Part shown: positions 8,076 through 16,953 of the stretch, one piece after another
How the letters are laid out: each line of letters starts with the position of its first letter
Numbering within the stretch: position 1 is the first letter of the stretch
NCBI GenBank assembly: GCA_009773375.1
Contig: WRPH01000009.1
Span: 43,783 to 107,782, forward strand
DNA length: 64,000 bases
Source of the DNA: Paracoccaceae bacterium
GTDB lineage: Bacteria > Pseudomonadota > Alphaproteobacteria > Rhodobacterales > Rhodobacteraceae
Direction of reading: 5' to 3'
Translations under genes and position numbers: made by a program
Notes under the pieces: model-generated
Databases searched by the model: none
What the model saw: the letters and a program-made list of their open reading frames with translations, nothing else
Told to the model about the DNA's origin: nothing

Positions 8076-9071
8076 ATGACCCTGATGAAATCCCTGCTGG
8101 GGGCTGCTGCGACGCTGGCTTTGACCGCTGGCCTTGTTGCGGCGGAACCCGCAATCATTTTCGACCTTGGCGGCAAGTTCGACAAATCCTTCAACGAGGC
8201 GGCGTTCAACGGCGCTGAGAAATGGGCGAAAGAAACCGGCGGCACCTATAAAGAGCTGGAAATGCAGTCGGAAGCCCAGCGCGAGCAGGCGCTGCGCAGC
8301 CTCGCCGAAGCCGGTGCCAACCCGATCATCATGACCGGCTTTGCCTTTGGCGACGTGCTGAACACCGTGTCGCAGGAATTCCCCGACACCAAGTTCGGCA
8401 TCATCGACATGGTGGTTGACCAGCCCAACGTGAAGTCGGTGGTTTTCAACGAACATGAAGGCTCGTATCTGGTTGGCATGATGGCGGCGCTGGCCTCCAA
8501 AACCAACACGGTTGGCTTCATCGGCGGCATGGATATTCCGCTGATCCGCAAATTCGGCTGCGGCTATGCCCAGGGCGTGAAGGCGGTGAACCCGGATGCG
8601 ACCGTGGTTCTGAACATGACCGGCACCACTCCAGCGGCGTGGAATGACCCGGTGAAGGGTGCGGAACTGGCGAAAGCCCAGAAATCGCAAGGCGCGGACG
8701 TGATTTATGCGGCAGCTGGCGGCACTGGCGTGGGCGTGCTGCAAACCGCAGCCGATGAAGGCGTTCTGTCGATTGGCGTCGACAGCAACCAGAACTACCT
8801 GCACCCCGGCAAGGTTCTGACCTCGATGATGAAGCGGGTCGATAACGCGGTGTATGAGGCCTTCAAGGAAGCCGAAAACCTGACCCCCGGCATCAACGTG
8901 ATGGGTCTGGCGAATGACGGCGTCGGCTATGCGATGGACGAACACAACGCAGCGCTGGTGACGCCGGACATGCAGGCAAAGGTCGATGAGGCCGCTGCCA
9001 AGATCAAATCGGGTGAGATCGTTGTGCATGACTACATGTCGGACAACACCTGCCCTGCGGCCACGTTCTGA
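8076..9071 (+). CDS. BMP-family ABC transporter substrate-binding protein (nucleoside type)
   Basis: A 331-residue periplasmic protein with signal peptide MTLMKSLLGAAATLALTAGL and likely cleavage near AEP (residues 23-25). IFDLGGKFDKSFNEAAFNG is the N-terminal signature of the Med/BmpA/PnrA family, whose studied members bind purine or other nucleosides. GGGAG sits upstream of ATG 8076. Four genes in a row, with overlapping or abutting ends, encode binding protein, duplicated ATPase and two permeases, and a purine nucleoside phosphorylase follows; together these point to nucleoside import and phosphorolysis. The exact ligand is inferred. Confidence 0.9.
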   Translation: MTLMKSLLGAAATLALTAGLVAAEPAIIFDLGGKFDKSFNEAAFNGAEKWAKETGGTYKELEMQSEAQREQALRSLAEAGANPIIMTGFAFGDVLNTVSQEFPDTKFGIIDMVVDQPNVKSVVFNEHEGSYLVGMMAALASKTNTVGFIGGMDIPLIRKFGCGYAQGVKAVNPDATVVLNMTGTTPAAWNDPVKGAELAKAQKSQGADVIYAAAGGTGVGVLQTAADEGVLSIGVDSNQNYLHPGKVLTSMMKRVDNAVYEAFKEAENLTPGINVMGLANDGVGYAMDEHNAALVTPDMQAKVDEAAAKIKSGEIVVHDYMSDNTCPAATF

Positions 9072-10645
9072 TGGCCTTGGTGGAAAATGGGGGGCGGCAG
9101 GCAACTGCCGCCCCCACCTCGCCGTTTGCCATCGAGCTTAAGGGCATCTCGAAGGCGTTTGGCCCGGTTCAGGCGAACAAGGATATCAATTTTGCGGTGC
9201 CGCGTGGCACCATTCACGGCATCATCGGTGAAAATGGCGCGGGCAAATCGACACTGATGTCGATCCTGTATGGCTTTTACAAAGCCGACGCGGGGCAGAT
9301 TTTCATCAATGGCAAGCTGACCGCCATCCCCGACAGCCAGAGCGCCATTCGCGCCGGTATCGGTATGGTGTTCCAGCATTTCAAGCTGGTGCAGAATTTC
9401 ACGGTGCTGGAGAATGTGATCCTCGGCGCTGAAGACGGGCCGATGCTGAACTCCAGCCTTGCCAAGGCGCGCAAGGTGCTGGGCGATCTGAGCCGCGAAT
9501 ATGAACTGGATGTCGACCCCGACGCGCTGATCGAAGATCTGTCGGTGGGCCACCAGCAACGCGTGGAGATTCTGAAGGCGCTGTATCGGCAGGCCGATAT
9601 TCTGATCCTGGACGAGCCTACGGGGGTGCTGACCCCGGACGAGGCTGATCATTTGTTCAGGATTTTGAACGGCTTGAAGGATCAGGGCAAGACCATCATC
9701 CTGATCACGCACAAGCTGCGCGAAATCATGGAGGCGACCGACAACGTTTCTGTGATGCGTCGCGGCACCATGGTGGACACGGTGAAGACCGCCGAAAGCA
9801 GCCCGGAATCGCTGGCCGAGTTGATGGTGGGCCGCAAGGTTTTGCTGGAGGTAGACAAGGGCACCGCGGCGCCCGGGGCGGTGGTGCTGACGGTGCAAGA
9901 CCTGAAGGTGAAGGATGAACACGGGATTGAACGGCTGAAAGGCGTCAGTTTCGATCTGCGTGCCGGTGAGATTTTGGGCATCGCCGGAGTGGCCGGCAAT
10001 GGTCAATCGGAACTGCTGGAGGCGTTGGGCGGTATCGCGCGGGCAACCGGTAAAATCACTCTGAACGGGGTGGACTTGCCGCTGACCGGGGCGCAGGCCA
10101 ATGGCCAGACCCGCCGCGAGGCGGGCATCGCGCATGTGCCGGAGGATCGCCAGCATCTGGGCCTGATCATGGATTTCACCGCCTGGGAAAACATGGCCTT
10201 CGGCTACCACAACGACCCGAAGTATCAGAAGAACGCGCTGTTCATGGATAATGACGCGTTGCGCGCCGATACCGAAAAGAAGATGGCAACCTATGATGTG
10301 CGCCCGCCGATCCCCGGTTTGCAGGCCAAATCCTTCTCGGGCGGCAACCAGCAAAAGATCGTGGTGGCGCGCGAAATGGAGCAGAATCCCGATCTGCTGC
10401 TGATCGGCCAGCCGACTCGTGGCGTGGATATTGGTGCGATTGAGTTCATCCATAACCAGATCATCGCGTTGCGTGACCAAGGCAAGGCGATCTTGCTGGT
10501 TTCCGTGGAACTGGATGAAATCATGTCACTTTCCGACCGGATCGCGGTGATGTTCGACGGCAGGATCATGGGCTTTTCCGACCCGGAAACCACGAATGAG
10601 CGCGAGTTGGGCCTGTTGATGGCCGGTGTCGGCGGGAAGGCATAG
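9071..10645 (+). CDS. ABC transporter ATP-binding protein with two ATPase domains (nucleoside importer)
   Basis: A 524-residue tandem ATPase of the RbsA/MglA/YufO architecture. Domain one has Walker A GENGAGKST at 53-61, signature LSVGHQQR and Walker B ILILDEPT. Domain two has a degenerate P-loop (GVAGNGQSELLEAL), signature FSGGNQQK, and LLLIGQPTRGVD in place of the DEPT motif, a pattern normal for the second half of this family. The start overlaps the previous stop (TGATG). It energises import through the two permeases that follow. Confidence 0.93.
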   Translation: MALVENGGRQATAAPTSPFAIELKGISKAFGPVQANKDINFAVPRGTIHGIIGENGAGKSTLMSILYGFYKADAGQIFINGKLTAIPDSQSAIRAGIGMVFQHFKLVQNFTVLENVILGAEDGPMLNSSLAKARKVLGDLSREYELDVDPDALIEDLSVGHQQRVEILKALYRQADILILDEPTGVLTPDEADHLFRILNGLKDQGKTIILITHKLREIMEATDNVSVMRRGTMVDTVKTAESSPESLAELMVGRKVLLEVDKGTAAPGAVVLTVQDLKVKDEHGIERLKGVSFDLRAGEILGIAGVAGNGQSELLEALGGIARATGKITLNGVDLPLTGAQANGQTRREAGIAHVPEDRQHLGLIMDFTAWENMAFGYHNDPKYQKNALFMDNDALRADTEKKMATYDVRPPIPGLQAKSFSGGNQQKIVVAREMEQNPDLLLIGQPTRGVDIGAIEFIHNQIIALRDQGKAILLVSVELDEIMSLSDRIAVMFDGRIMGFSDPETTNERELGLLMAGVGGKA

Positions 10646-10646
10646 G

Positions 10647-11792
10647 ATGAACAAACTTCCTCAATGGGCGGATGTCGTGCTGGTGCCGCTGGTCAGCCTT
10701 GTGCTGGCAGCGATCGTGGCCGCGATGGTGTTGCTGGCGATCGGGCAAAGCCCGCTGGCGGCTTTGGGTATCATGGTGGATGGCGCGTTCGGCACGGCGG
10801 CGGGCTGGGGTTATACGCTGTATTACACCACCAGTTTCATCTTTACCGGGCTGTCGGTGACTGTGGCGTTTCATGCCGGGCTGTTCAACATCGGCGGCGA
10901 GGGGCAAGCACAGCTGGGCGGTTTGGGCGTGGCGTTGGTGTGTCTGGCGCTGCCTTGGCCGCATTGGAGCGTGGCGCTGCTGGCGGCAAGCCTTGGAGCT
11001 GCGGCGTTCGGGGCGGCTTGGGCGGCTGTTCCGGCTTATCTGCAGGCCAAGCGCGGCAGCCATATCGTGATCACCACGATCATGTTCAACTATATTGCCA
11101 GCGCCTTCATCGTTTACATGCTGGTTGATGTGCTGCGCCCGGCTGGGCAGATGGACCCGGCCTCGGCCAAATTCCCGGCGGGGGCAAAGCTGCCGACGCT
11201 GTCGGACATGCCGCTGCTGCGCGAGTTTTTCGCGCGGGTGAATGCCGACGGCACGCCGAAACTCAGCAAGGCGGGTGAGGTGATGTATTCCAACGTCCCC
11301 GCCAACGTCACCCTGTTCATCGCGATTGCGGCCTGCGTGGTGGTCTGGGCGCTGCTGTGGCGCACCCGGCTGGGCTATCAGATCCGCGCCTTTGGCAAAT
11401 CGGAAGCGGCGTCGAAATATGCCGGGATCAATCCGGTGAAGATCACCATGATCGCGATGCTGATTTCCGGCGCGCTGGCCGGGATGATGGCGATCAACAA
11501 CGTGATGGGCGAATCCGAACGGCTGCTGCAGAACTCGGCGGAAGGTGCCGGGTTCATCGGCATTGCGGTGGCGCTGATGGGGCGGAACCATCCGCTGGGC
11601 GTGCTGCTGGCGGCGCTGCTGTTCGGGTTTCTGTATCAGGGCGGCGCGGCCTTGGGGCTGAACACCACGATTCCGCTGGAAATGCGGCTGGTGGTGCAGG
11701 GGCTGGTCATTCTGTTCACCGGTGCCTTGGATCAGATGGTGCGGATGCTGCTGATCTGGCTGTTCAGCTTTGGCAGGAAGGCGGCTGCGTGA
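10647..11792 (+). CDS. ABC transporter permease (BPD_transp_2 family)
   Basis: A 381-residue inner-membrane protein with about nine to ten hydrophobic segments. The start at ATG 10647, one base after the ATPase stop, gives MNKLPQWADVVLVPLVSLVL; the frame extends to 10626 inside the previous gene. The GLFNIGGEGQAQLGGLG loop and EAASKYAGINPVKI fit the branched-chain/BMP-type permease family. The larger of the two permeases of this importer, it ends by overlapping the next start. Confidence 0.92.
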   Translation: MNKLPQWADVVLVPLVSLVLAAIVAAMVLLAIGQSPLAALGIMVDGAFGTAAGWGYTLYYTTSFIFTGLSVTVAFHAGLFNIGGEGQAQLGGLGVALVCLALPWPHWSVALLAASLGAAAFGAAWAAVPAYLQAKRGSHIVITTIMFNYIASAFIVYMLVDVLRPAGQMDPASAKFPAGAKLPTLSDMPLLREFFARVNADGTPKLSKAGEVMYSNVPANVTLFIAIAACVVVWALLWRTRLGYQIRAFGKSEAASKYAGINPVKITMIAMLISGALAGMMAINNVMGESERLLQNSAEGAGFIGIAVALMGRNHPLGVLLAALLFGFLYQGGAALGLNTTIPLEMRLVVQGLVILFTGALDQMVRMLLIWLFSFGRKAAA

Positions 11793-12760
11793 TGGATTAT
11801 GATACGCTGATGCAGATTCTGGGCTCGACGATCCGGTTGGGCACGCCGTTGCTGCTGGCCTGTCTGGCGGGGCTGTTTTCGGAACGGTCGGGGATTTTCG
11901 ATATCGGGCTGGAGGGCAAGATGCTGGCGGCGGCGATGGCGGCCGGGGCGGTGGCGGCGCTGTCGGGATCGGCCTGGGTCGGGCTGGCGGCGGGTATCGG
12001 CGCTTCGCTGATCTTTGCAGCGCTGCATGGGGTGGCCTCGATCACCTTCCGCGGCAATCAGCTGATTTCCGGCGTGGCGCTGAACTTTCTGGCCTCGGGG
12101 ATCACGGTGCTGATCGCGCAGGCGCTGTTTGGTCAAGGCGGGCGCACGCCGCCACTGGTGGGTTCGGCGCGGTTCCACCCGATCGAGCTGCCGTTTGTCG
12201 AGGCGCTGAAAGATGTGCCGCTGATCGGGCCGCTATATAGCGAAGTGATCTCCGGGCATTCGATTCTGGTCTATGCGGCAATGGCTTGTGTGCCGCTGTC
12301 GTGGTGGGTGCTGTATCGCACGCGGTTTGGTCTGCGGCTGCGCGCGGTGGGGGAAAACCCGGCAGCAGTGGATACGGCAGGGGTGTCGGTGGTGTCGTTG
12401 CGCTTTGCGGCTGTGGCGATCACCGGCGTTCTGTGCGGCCTTGCCGGAGCCTATATGGCCACCGCGCTGCAAGCCGGATTTGGCCGCGAGATGACGGCAG
12501 GCCGCGGCTATATTGCGCTGGCTGCGCTGATCTTCGCGAAATGGCGGCCTTGGCAGGCGCTGGGGGCAACGATGCTGTTCGGCTTTTTCCAGGCGCTGGC
12601 GCTGCGGCCCGATGTGGTCGAGGGCGTGGTCGGCATGAAAGTGCCGGTGTCGATGCTGGATGCGCTGCCCTATATCCTGACCGTGCTGGTGCTGGCGGGC
12701 TTTGTCGGCAAAGCCATCCCGCCGCGTGCGGGCGGTGAGCCTTATGTGAAAGAACGCTGA
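11792..12760 (+). CDS. ABC transporter permease (BPD_transp_2 family)
   Basis: A 322-residue permease with about eight membrane segments. ATG 11792 overlaps the previous stop as TGATG; the frame is open far upstream only as a shadow of the previous gene. ERSGIFDIGLEGKMLAAAMAA is the family loop homologous to NIGGEGQ of the first permease, and LRAVGENPAAVDTAGVSV is the cytoplasmic coupling region. It forms a heterodimeric channel with its partner and is the last gene of the transporter operon. Confidence 0.92.
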   Translation: MDYDTLMQILGSTIRLGTPLLLACLAGLFSERSGIFDIGLEGKMLAAAMAAGAVAALSGSAWVGLAAGIGASLIFAALHGVASITFRGNQLISGVALNFLASGITVLIAQALFGQGGRTPPLVGSARFHPIELPFVEALKDVPLIGPLYSEVISGHSILVYAAMACVPLSWWVLYRTRFGLRLRAVGENPAAVDTAGVSVVSLRFAAVAITGVLCGLAGAYMATALQAGFGREMTAGRGYIALAALIFAKWRPWQALGATMLFGFFQALALRPDVVEGVVGMKVPVSMLDALPYILTVLVLAGFVGKAIPPRAGGEPYVKER

Positions 12761-12773
12761 AACAAACCGGTTC

Positions 12774-12830
12774 AGACATCCTCTCTGCCCAAATATCCCA
12801 CGGGGGTCCGGGGGTGTGAAACCCCCGGCT
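12774..12830. repeat. REP-like palindromic element, type B
   Basis: The stretch starts with CAGACATCCTCTCTGCCCAA and continues into a hairpin with stem CCGGGGGT (12808-12815) / ACCCCCGG (12821-12828). Nearly the same 5' part, followed by a similar GC hairpin, recurs at 46205-46273 inside a coding region. Here it sits between the transporter operon and the phosphorylase gene, where it may attenuate transcription. Confidence 0.65.
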
Positions 12831-12853
12831 TCCTTTGCCGCTAAGGAAACGCC

Positions 12854-13660
12854 ATGACTGATCAGACCGCCGCTCTCGTCTCTCTTATCCACGCCCGCGC
12901 CGGAACTGCGCCGGTGAAGCTGGGGCTGATCCTTGGCTCCGGGCTGGGGCATCTGGCGGGCGCGGTCGAGGGCGTGGCGATCCCTTATGCCGATCTGCCG
13001 GGCTTTCCGCACGTCGGCGTGTCGGGCCACAATCCGAATCTGGTGATCGGCGATCTGGAGGGTGTGCGCGTGGCGGTGTTTGGCGCGCGCGAGCATTACT
13101 ATGAAAACGGCAATCCGTCGGCGATGCGGTTGCCGCTGACGGTGCTGAAGGCGCTGGGGGCCGAGGCGTTGATCGCCACCAATGCCGCCGGGTCGCTGCG
13201 CCCCGATATTCGGCCCGGTGATCTGATGCTGCTGGCTGATCACATCAACTTTTCAGGGTTGAACCCGCTGATTGGCGAGAAGACTGATGCGCGGTTTGTG
13301 CCGATGACGGCGGCGCATGACCCGGACTTGCGCGCCGGCCTGCGGGCCAGTGCGCAAGCGGTGGGGGTAGCGCTGCCCGAGGGGGTTTATGCGTGGTATT
13401 CCGGACCGTCGTTTGAAACTCCGGCGGAAATCCGGGCGATCAAGATATTGGGCGGCGATGCGGTGGGAATGTCTACCGTGCCGGAAGTGATCCTCGCGCG
13501 GTTTCTGGGGCTGCGTGTGGCGGCGATTTCAACCATCACCAACATGGCGGCGGGCATGTCCGACGAACAGATCAGCCACGAACATACCAAGGCGATGGCA
13601 CCTTTGGGTGCGGCGAAACTGGAACAGGTGTTGCGGCATTTGCTGCGGCAAATGCGCTAG
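12854..13660 (+). CDS. Purine nucleoside phosphorylase (high-molecular-specificity PunA/XapA type)
   Basis: A 268-residue PNP of the trimeric class, converting purine (deoxy)nucleosides and phosphate to base and (deoxy)ribose-1-phosphate. LILGSGLGHLAG holds the phosphate-binding loop, GFPHVGVSGHNPNLVIG and GAREHYYENG follow, then TNAAGSL, YSGPSFETPAEIR and the base-binding VGMSTVPE / TNMAAGMS. Length and order match the PunA/XapA family. It lies 93 bases after the nucleoside-type importer with a REP element between, so import and salvage are likely linked. Xanthosine or guanosine preference cannot be read from the sequence. Confidence 0.92.
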   Translation: MTDQTAALVSLIHARAGTAPVKLGLILGSGLGHLAGAVEGVAIPYADLPGFPHVGVSGHNPNLVIGDLEGVRVAVFGAREHYYENGNPSAMRLPLTVLKALGAEALIATNAAGSLRPDIRPGDLMLLADHINFSGLNPLIGEKTDARFVPMTAAHDPDLRAGLRASAQAVGVALPEGVYAWYSGPSFETPAEIRAIKILGGDAVGMSTVPEVILARFLGLRVAAISTITNMAAGMSDEQISHEHTKAMAPLGAAKLEQVLRHLLRQMR

Positions 13661-13747
13661 CGCCGACAAGGGTTTGACAAGACCGGCAAAGCGCGCAACG
13701 CTTGGGCAAACGCCCCTTCCCGCCCCTTTCTGATCAGGCCCCTGGCC

Positions 13748-14674
13748 ATGCAAATCTACCTCCCGATTGCCGAGGTTTCGATCAACGCCTTCCTTTTGCT
13801 GGGATTGGGCGGGATTGTCGGGTTTTTGTCGGGCATGTTCGGGGTGGGCGGCGGTTTTCTGATCACGCCGCTGCTGCTGTTCATCGGCGTGCCGCCCGGT
13901 GTCGCGGTGGCGACCGGGGCAAATCAGGTGGTGGCCTCGTCGATTTCCGGCATGCTGGTGCAGATGAAGCGCAAGGGCGTCGATTTCCGCATGGGGATCG
14001 TGCTGTTGCTGGGCGGTTTTGCAGGGTCTTTCGTCGGGGTGAAGGTGTTCGCCTGGATGACGGCGCTGGGGCAGATCGACCTGTTTGTGCAGCTGTCTTA
14101 TGTGGTGTTTCTGGGCCTGATCGGCGGCATGATGTTTGTCGAGAGCACGCGGTCCTTGCTGCGGGCACACCGCGCGGGCGGGGCGGCGCCGATCCGACGG
14201 GCACATATCCACACCTGGGTGCATGGGCTGCCGTTGAAGATGAAGTTCCGCGCCTCGGGGCTTTATGTGTCGGTGCTGCCACCGGCGGCGGTGGGGGCGT
14301 TTGTCGGGTTTCTGGCGGCGATCATGGGGGTGGGCGGCGGCTTCATTCTGGTGCCGGCGATGATTTACCTGCTGGGGATGCCGACCAAGGTGGTGATCGG
14401 CACCTCGTTGTTTCAGATCATCTTTGTCACCGGCTTCACCACGATCATGCATGCGATCAACAGCCAGACGGTGGATATGCTGCTGGCGTTTCTGCTGATC
14501 GTCGGCGGGGTTATCGGGGCGCAGATCGGGGCGCGGGTTTCGACCCGGCTGAAGGCGGAGCAGCTGCGCATCCTGCTGGCGGTGCTGGTGCTGACGGTCT
14601 GCTTCAAGATCGCGCTGGACCTGTTGTTGCAGCCATCCGAGCTGTTTTCTGTCAACCCGGTGGTGTTGCCATGA
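13748..14674 (+). CDS. TSUP family exporter (TauE/SafE, sulfite or organosulfonate type)
   Basis: A 308-residue inner-membrane protein with about eight membrane segments arranged as two homologous halves; the motif (F/M)GVGGGF occurs in both (MFGVGGGFLITP and IMGVGGGFILVP). TSUP members export sulfite, sulfoacetate or related anions. The stop overlaps the start of the following TIGR02186 gene (ATGATG), and this pair is frequent in alphaproteobacteria, which suggests the two act together. The substrate is unknown. Confidence 0.88.
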   Translation: MQIYLPIAEVSINAFLLLGLGGIVGFLSGMFGVGGGFLITPLLLFIGVPPGVAVATGANQVVASSISGMLVQMKRKGVDFRMGIVLLLGGFAGSFVGVKVFAWMTALGQIDLFVQLSYVVFLGLIGGMMFVESTRSLLRAHRAGGAAPIRRAHIHTWVHGLPLKMKFRASGLYVSVLPPAAVGAFVGFLAAIMGVGGGFILVPAMIYLLGMPTKVVIGTSLFQIIFVTGFTTIMHAINSQTVDMLLAFLLIVGGVIGAQIGARVSTRLKAEQLRILLAVLVLTVCFKIALDLLLQPSELFSVNPVVLP

Positions 14675-15438
14675 TGCGCGCTGTGCTTGTGCTGCTGGCT
14701 GGATTTGTCGGGGTTGCGCCTGCGGCGGCGACCGAGGCGATTGTGACCGGGTTAAGCCAGAACCGGGTGCAGATCACTGCGAACTTCGATGGTTCAGAGA
14801 TTCTGATCTATGGCGCAGTGAAGCGCGATGCCCCTGCCCCGCTGGATGCGGCGTTAGAGGTGATTGTGACAGTTGAGGGACCATCGACGCCGCTGGTGAT
14901 CCGGCGCAAGGAAAAGGTGGCGGGGATCTGGCTGAACCTGTCAGCGGTGACCATTGACGCCGCACCGTCTTTCTATGCGGTGGCAACCACCGGACCGCTG
15001 GACAAGATCTTGTCGGACACCGAGGATTTGCGCCACCATATCACCCTGCCACAGGTGATCCGCGCGGTGGGGATCAGCGCTGAAGCGGAAAACGCCCCCG
15101 ATTTCACCGAAGCCTTGCGGCGCATCCGGATGGAGGAAGACCGCTACCGGATTGCCGAACGCTCGGTCGCGCTGACCCAGGAGACGCTGTTTCGCACCGA
15201 TGTCGTGCTGCCCGCCAATCTGACCGAGGGTGATTACAAGGTGCGGTTGTTCATCCTGCGCGGCGGTGCGGTGATTGACAGCCAGGAACGGCTGATCGGG
15301 GTCAGGAAGGCCGGGTTGGAGCGGTTCTTGTATAATCTCGCGCATCAGCAGCCATTTTTATACGGGGTGATTTCCTTGCTGATGGCGGCGGTGGCGGGAT
15401 GGGCTGCCTCGGCGGCATTCAAGTTCGTGCGGTCGTAA
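14671..15438 (+). CDS. TIGR02186-family membrane-anchored protein
   Basis: A 255-residue protein with a signal peptide (MMRAVLVLLAGFVGVAPAAA), a beta-rich periplasmic body and one C-terminal transmembrane helix (residues about 230-250). The body (TGLSQNRVQITANFDGSEILIYGA, then YAVATTGPL and FRTDVVLPANLTEGDYKVRLF) fits TIGR02186, a family of unknown function normally coded directly after a TSUP exporter, as here with a four-base overlap. A role as periplasmic partner of that exporter is inference. ATG 14671 is chosen for the overlap; ATG 14674 is also possible. Confidence 0.85.
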   Translation: MMRAVLVLLAGFVGVAPAAATEAIVTGLSQNRVQITANFDGSEILIYGAVKRDAPAPLDAALEVIVTVEGPSTPLVIRRKEKVAGIWLNLSAVTIDAAPSFYAVATTGPLDKILSDTEDLRHHITLPQVIRAVGISAEAENAPDFTEALRRIRMEEDRYRIAERSVALTQETLFRTDVVLPANLTEGDYKVRLFILRGGAVIDSQERLIGVRKAGLERFLYNLAHQQPFLYGVISLLMAAVAGWAASAAFKFVRS

Positions 15439-15633
15439 GCAGGCAGGCAATTTTCGCGGCCGAAAATCGGCTGGACCCAGCGGGCGGGATTTATCCTGCG
15501 GGATCGGGCTGTTGCGGCACGGCCTGCGGTTTTTCACACGTCGGGGACCGAAAGCGGCGCAGAGGCGTCGGCGGTTGGATTGCCTTGGCAGGGCGCTGTG
15601 GGTGATAGTGCGGTGGGAATAAGGGAGGGCACT

Positions 15634-16953
15634 ATGGCCAACACATCGCAGAGTTTGTTTGAGCGGGGCATGAAAGTGCTGGTCGAGGGGGTGTCTTCGG
15701 CCTCGCGCGGGCCAGCGACCTTTGGCGGCGCGCCGCGGTACATGAGCCACGGTGCTGGCTCGCGACTGTATGATGTCGATGGGCGCGAATATATCGACTG
15801 GATGATGGCGTTTGGCGCGCTGCCTTTGGGCCATGCGCACCCGGCGATTGTGGAGACGGTGACGCGCGAAGTCGCGCGCGGCACGCATTTTGCGACCGCG
15901 CTGGAGGTCGAGGTTGAGGTGGCCGAGATCCTCGTCGGGCTGCTGCCGCATGTGGACAAGGTGCGCTTTGCCAATACCGGCACCGAGGCTTGCATGGCGG
16001 CGTTTCGGCTGGCGCGCGGCCATACCGGGCGGCGCAAGATCATCAAGTTTGAGGGGCATTATCACGGCTGGGCGGATAATATCCTGCTGAACACCAACCC
16101 GATGCCGCTGGCGGCGCTGGGGCACCCGAACGATCCGATCCGCATCTGTGACAGCTCGGGCATTCCGCCCGAGGCGCAGGCGGATACGATTGTGGTGCGC
16201 TGGAATGACGTGGCGGCGCTGGAACGCGCGATGGCGCTGCATGGCCGCGAGACGGCTTGCGTTGTCACCGAAGGCGTCATGTCGAACATGGGGGTGATCC
16301 CGCCGAAACCGGGCTATCTGCTGCGGATGCAAGAGCTGTGCCAGGAATATGGCGCGCTGTTCTATCTGGACGAGACGGTGACGGGGTTCCGGCTGGCGGC
16401 GGGGGGCTGTGCGGAACTCTATGGGCTTAGCCCCGATATTGTCACCTATGGCAAGGCCTTGGGTGGCGGGCTGCCGATGGCGATGATCGGCGGGCGGGCG
16501 GAGGTAATGGCGGGTCTCGAATGGGGCAAGGTGCTGCATTTTGGCACTCATAACGCCGGGCGGCTGGCGCTGCATGTCACCAAGACCATGCTGGAAACCA
16601 TGCTGGCCGACAATCAGGCCGGGTTCCGCCGCATCAAGAACCTTGGCAAGGCGATGACGGATGAGGTGCGCAAGGTCGCCAAGCATTCCAACCGGCACAA
16701 GATCGTGGTGCAGGGGGTGAACTCGATGTTCCAGATCTTCTTTACCGATCTGGAGGAAGTGACGGATTACCGCGACTTCTGCGGCCATGTTGACCGCGCC
16801 AAGTTCCGCGATTTTGCGCTGCGGCTGATGGACAAGGGGATTTACATGAACCCGTCGGCGACGCTGCACTCGCTGTCATCGGTGGTGCATAGCGAGGCCG
16901 ACATTGCCGCGACCGTCACCGCAATGACGCAGGTGCTGGAGGAGATGCCGTGA
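15634..16953 (+). CDS. Class III aminotransferase, glutamate-1-semialdehyde aminomutase-like
   Basis: A 439-residue PLP enzyme. ATG 15634 has GGGAGG at 15623-15628. FANTGTEACMAAFRLAR (112-128), EGHYHGWAD (140-148), the carboxylate D246 in YLDETVTGFR and PLP lysine K274 in YGKALGGG are visible. The GHYHGW block is characteristic of the HemL-like subgroup, yet this bacterial family makes 5-aminolevulinate by the C4 route (HemA), so a true HemL role is unlikely. A four-base overlap couples it to an NAD(P)-binding dehydrogenase, suggesting a two-step conversion of an amino or keto acid. Substrate unknown. Confidence 0.82.
   Translation: MANTSQSLFERGMKVLVEGVSSASRGPATFGGAPRYMSHGAGSRLYDVDGREYIDWMMAFGALPLGHAHPAIVETVTREVARGTHFATALEVEVEVAEILVGLLPHVDKVRFANTGTEACMAAFRLARGHTGRRKIIKFEGHYHGWADNILLNTNPMPLAALGHPNDPIRICDSSGIPPEAQADTIVVRWNDVAALERAMALHGRETACVVTEGVMSNMGVIPPKPGYLLRMQELCQEYGALFYLDETVTGFRLAAGGCAELYGLSPDIVTYGKALGGGLPMAMIGGRAEVMAGLEWGKVLHFGTHNAGRLALHVTKTMLETMLADNQAGFRRIKNLGKAMTDEVRKVAKHSNRHKIVVQGVNSMFQIFFTDLEEVTDYRDFCGHVDRAKFRDFALRLMDKGIYMNPSATLHSLSSVVHSEADIAATVTAMTQVLEEMP

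Noticed and set aside
7638-9104. Large minus-strand frames over the rimI, importer and dnaX regions (also 9032-10480 and 32807-34789)
   Set aside because: They overlap well-identified genes entirely, and have His/Arg-rich products with no domain.
15634-16953. Assignment as hemL
   Set aside because: Sequence blocks fit the HemL-like group, but the gene is coupled to a dehydrogenase and the organism group makes ALA by ALA synthase; symbol withheld.
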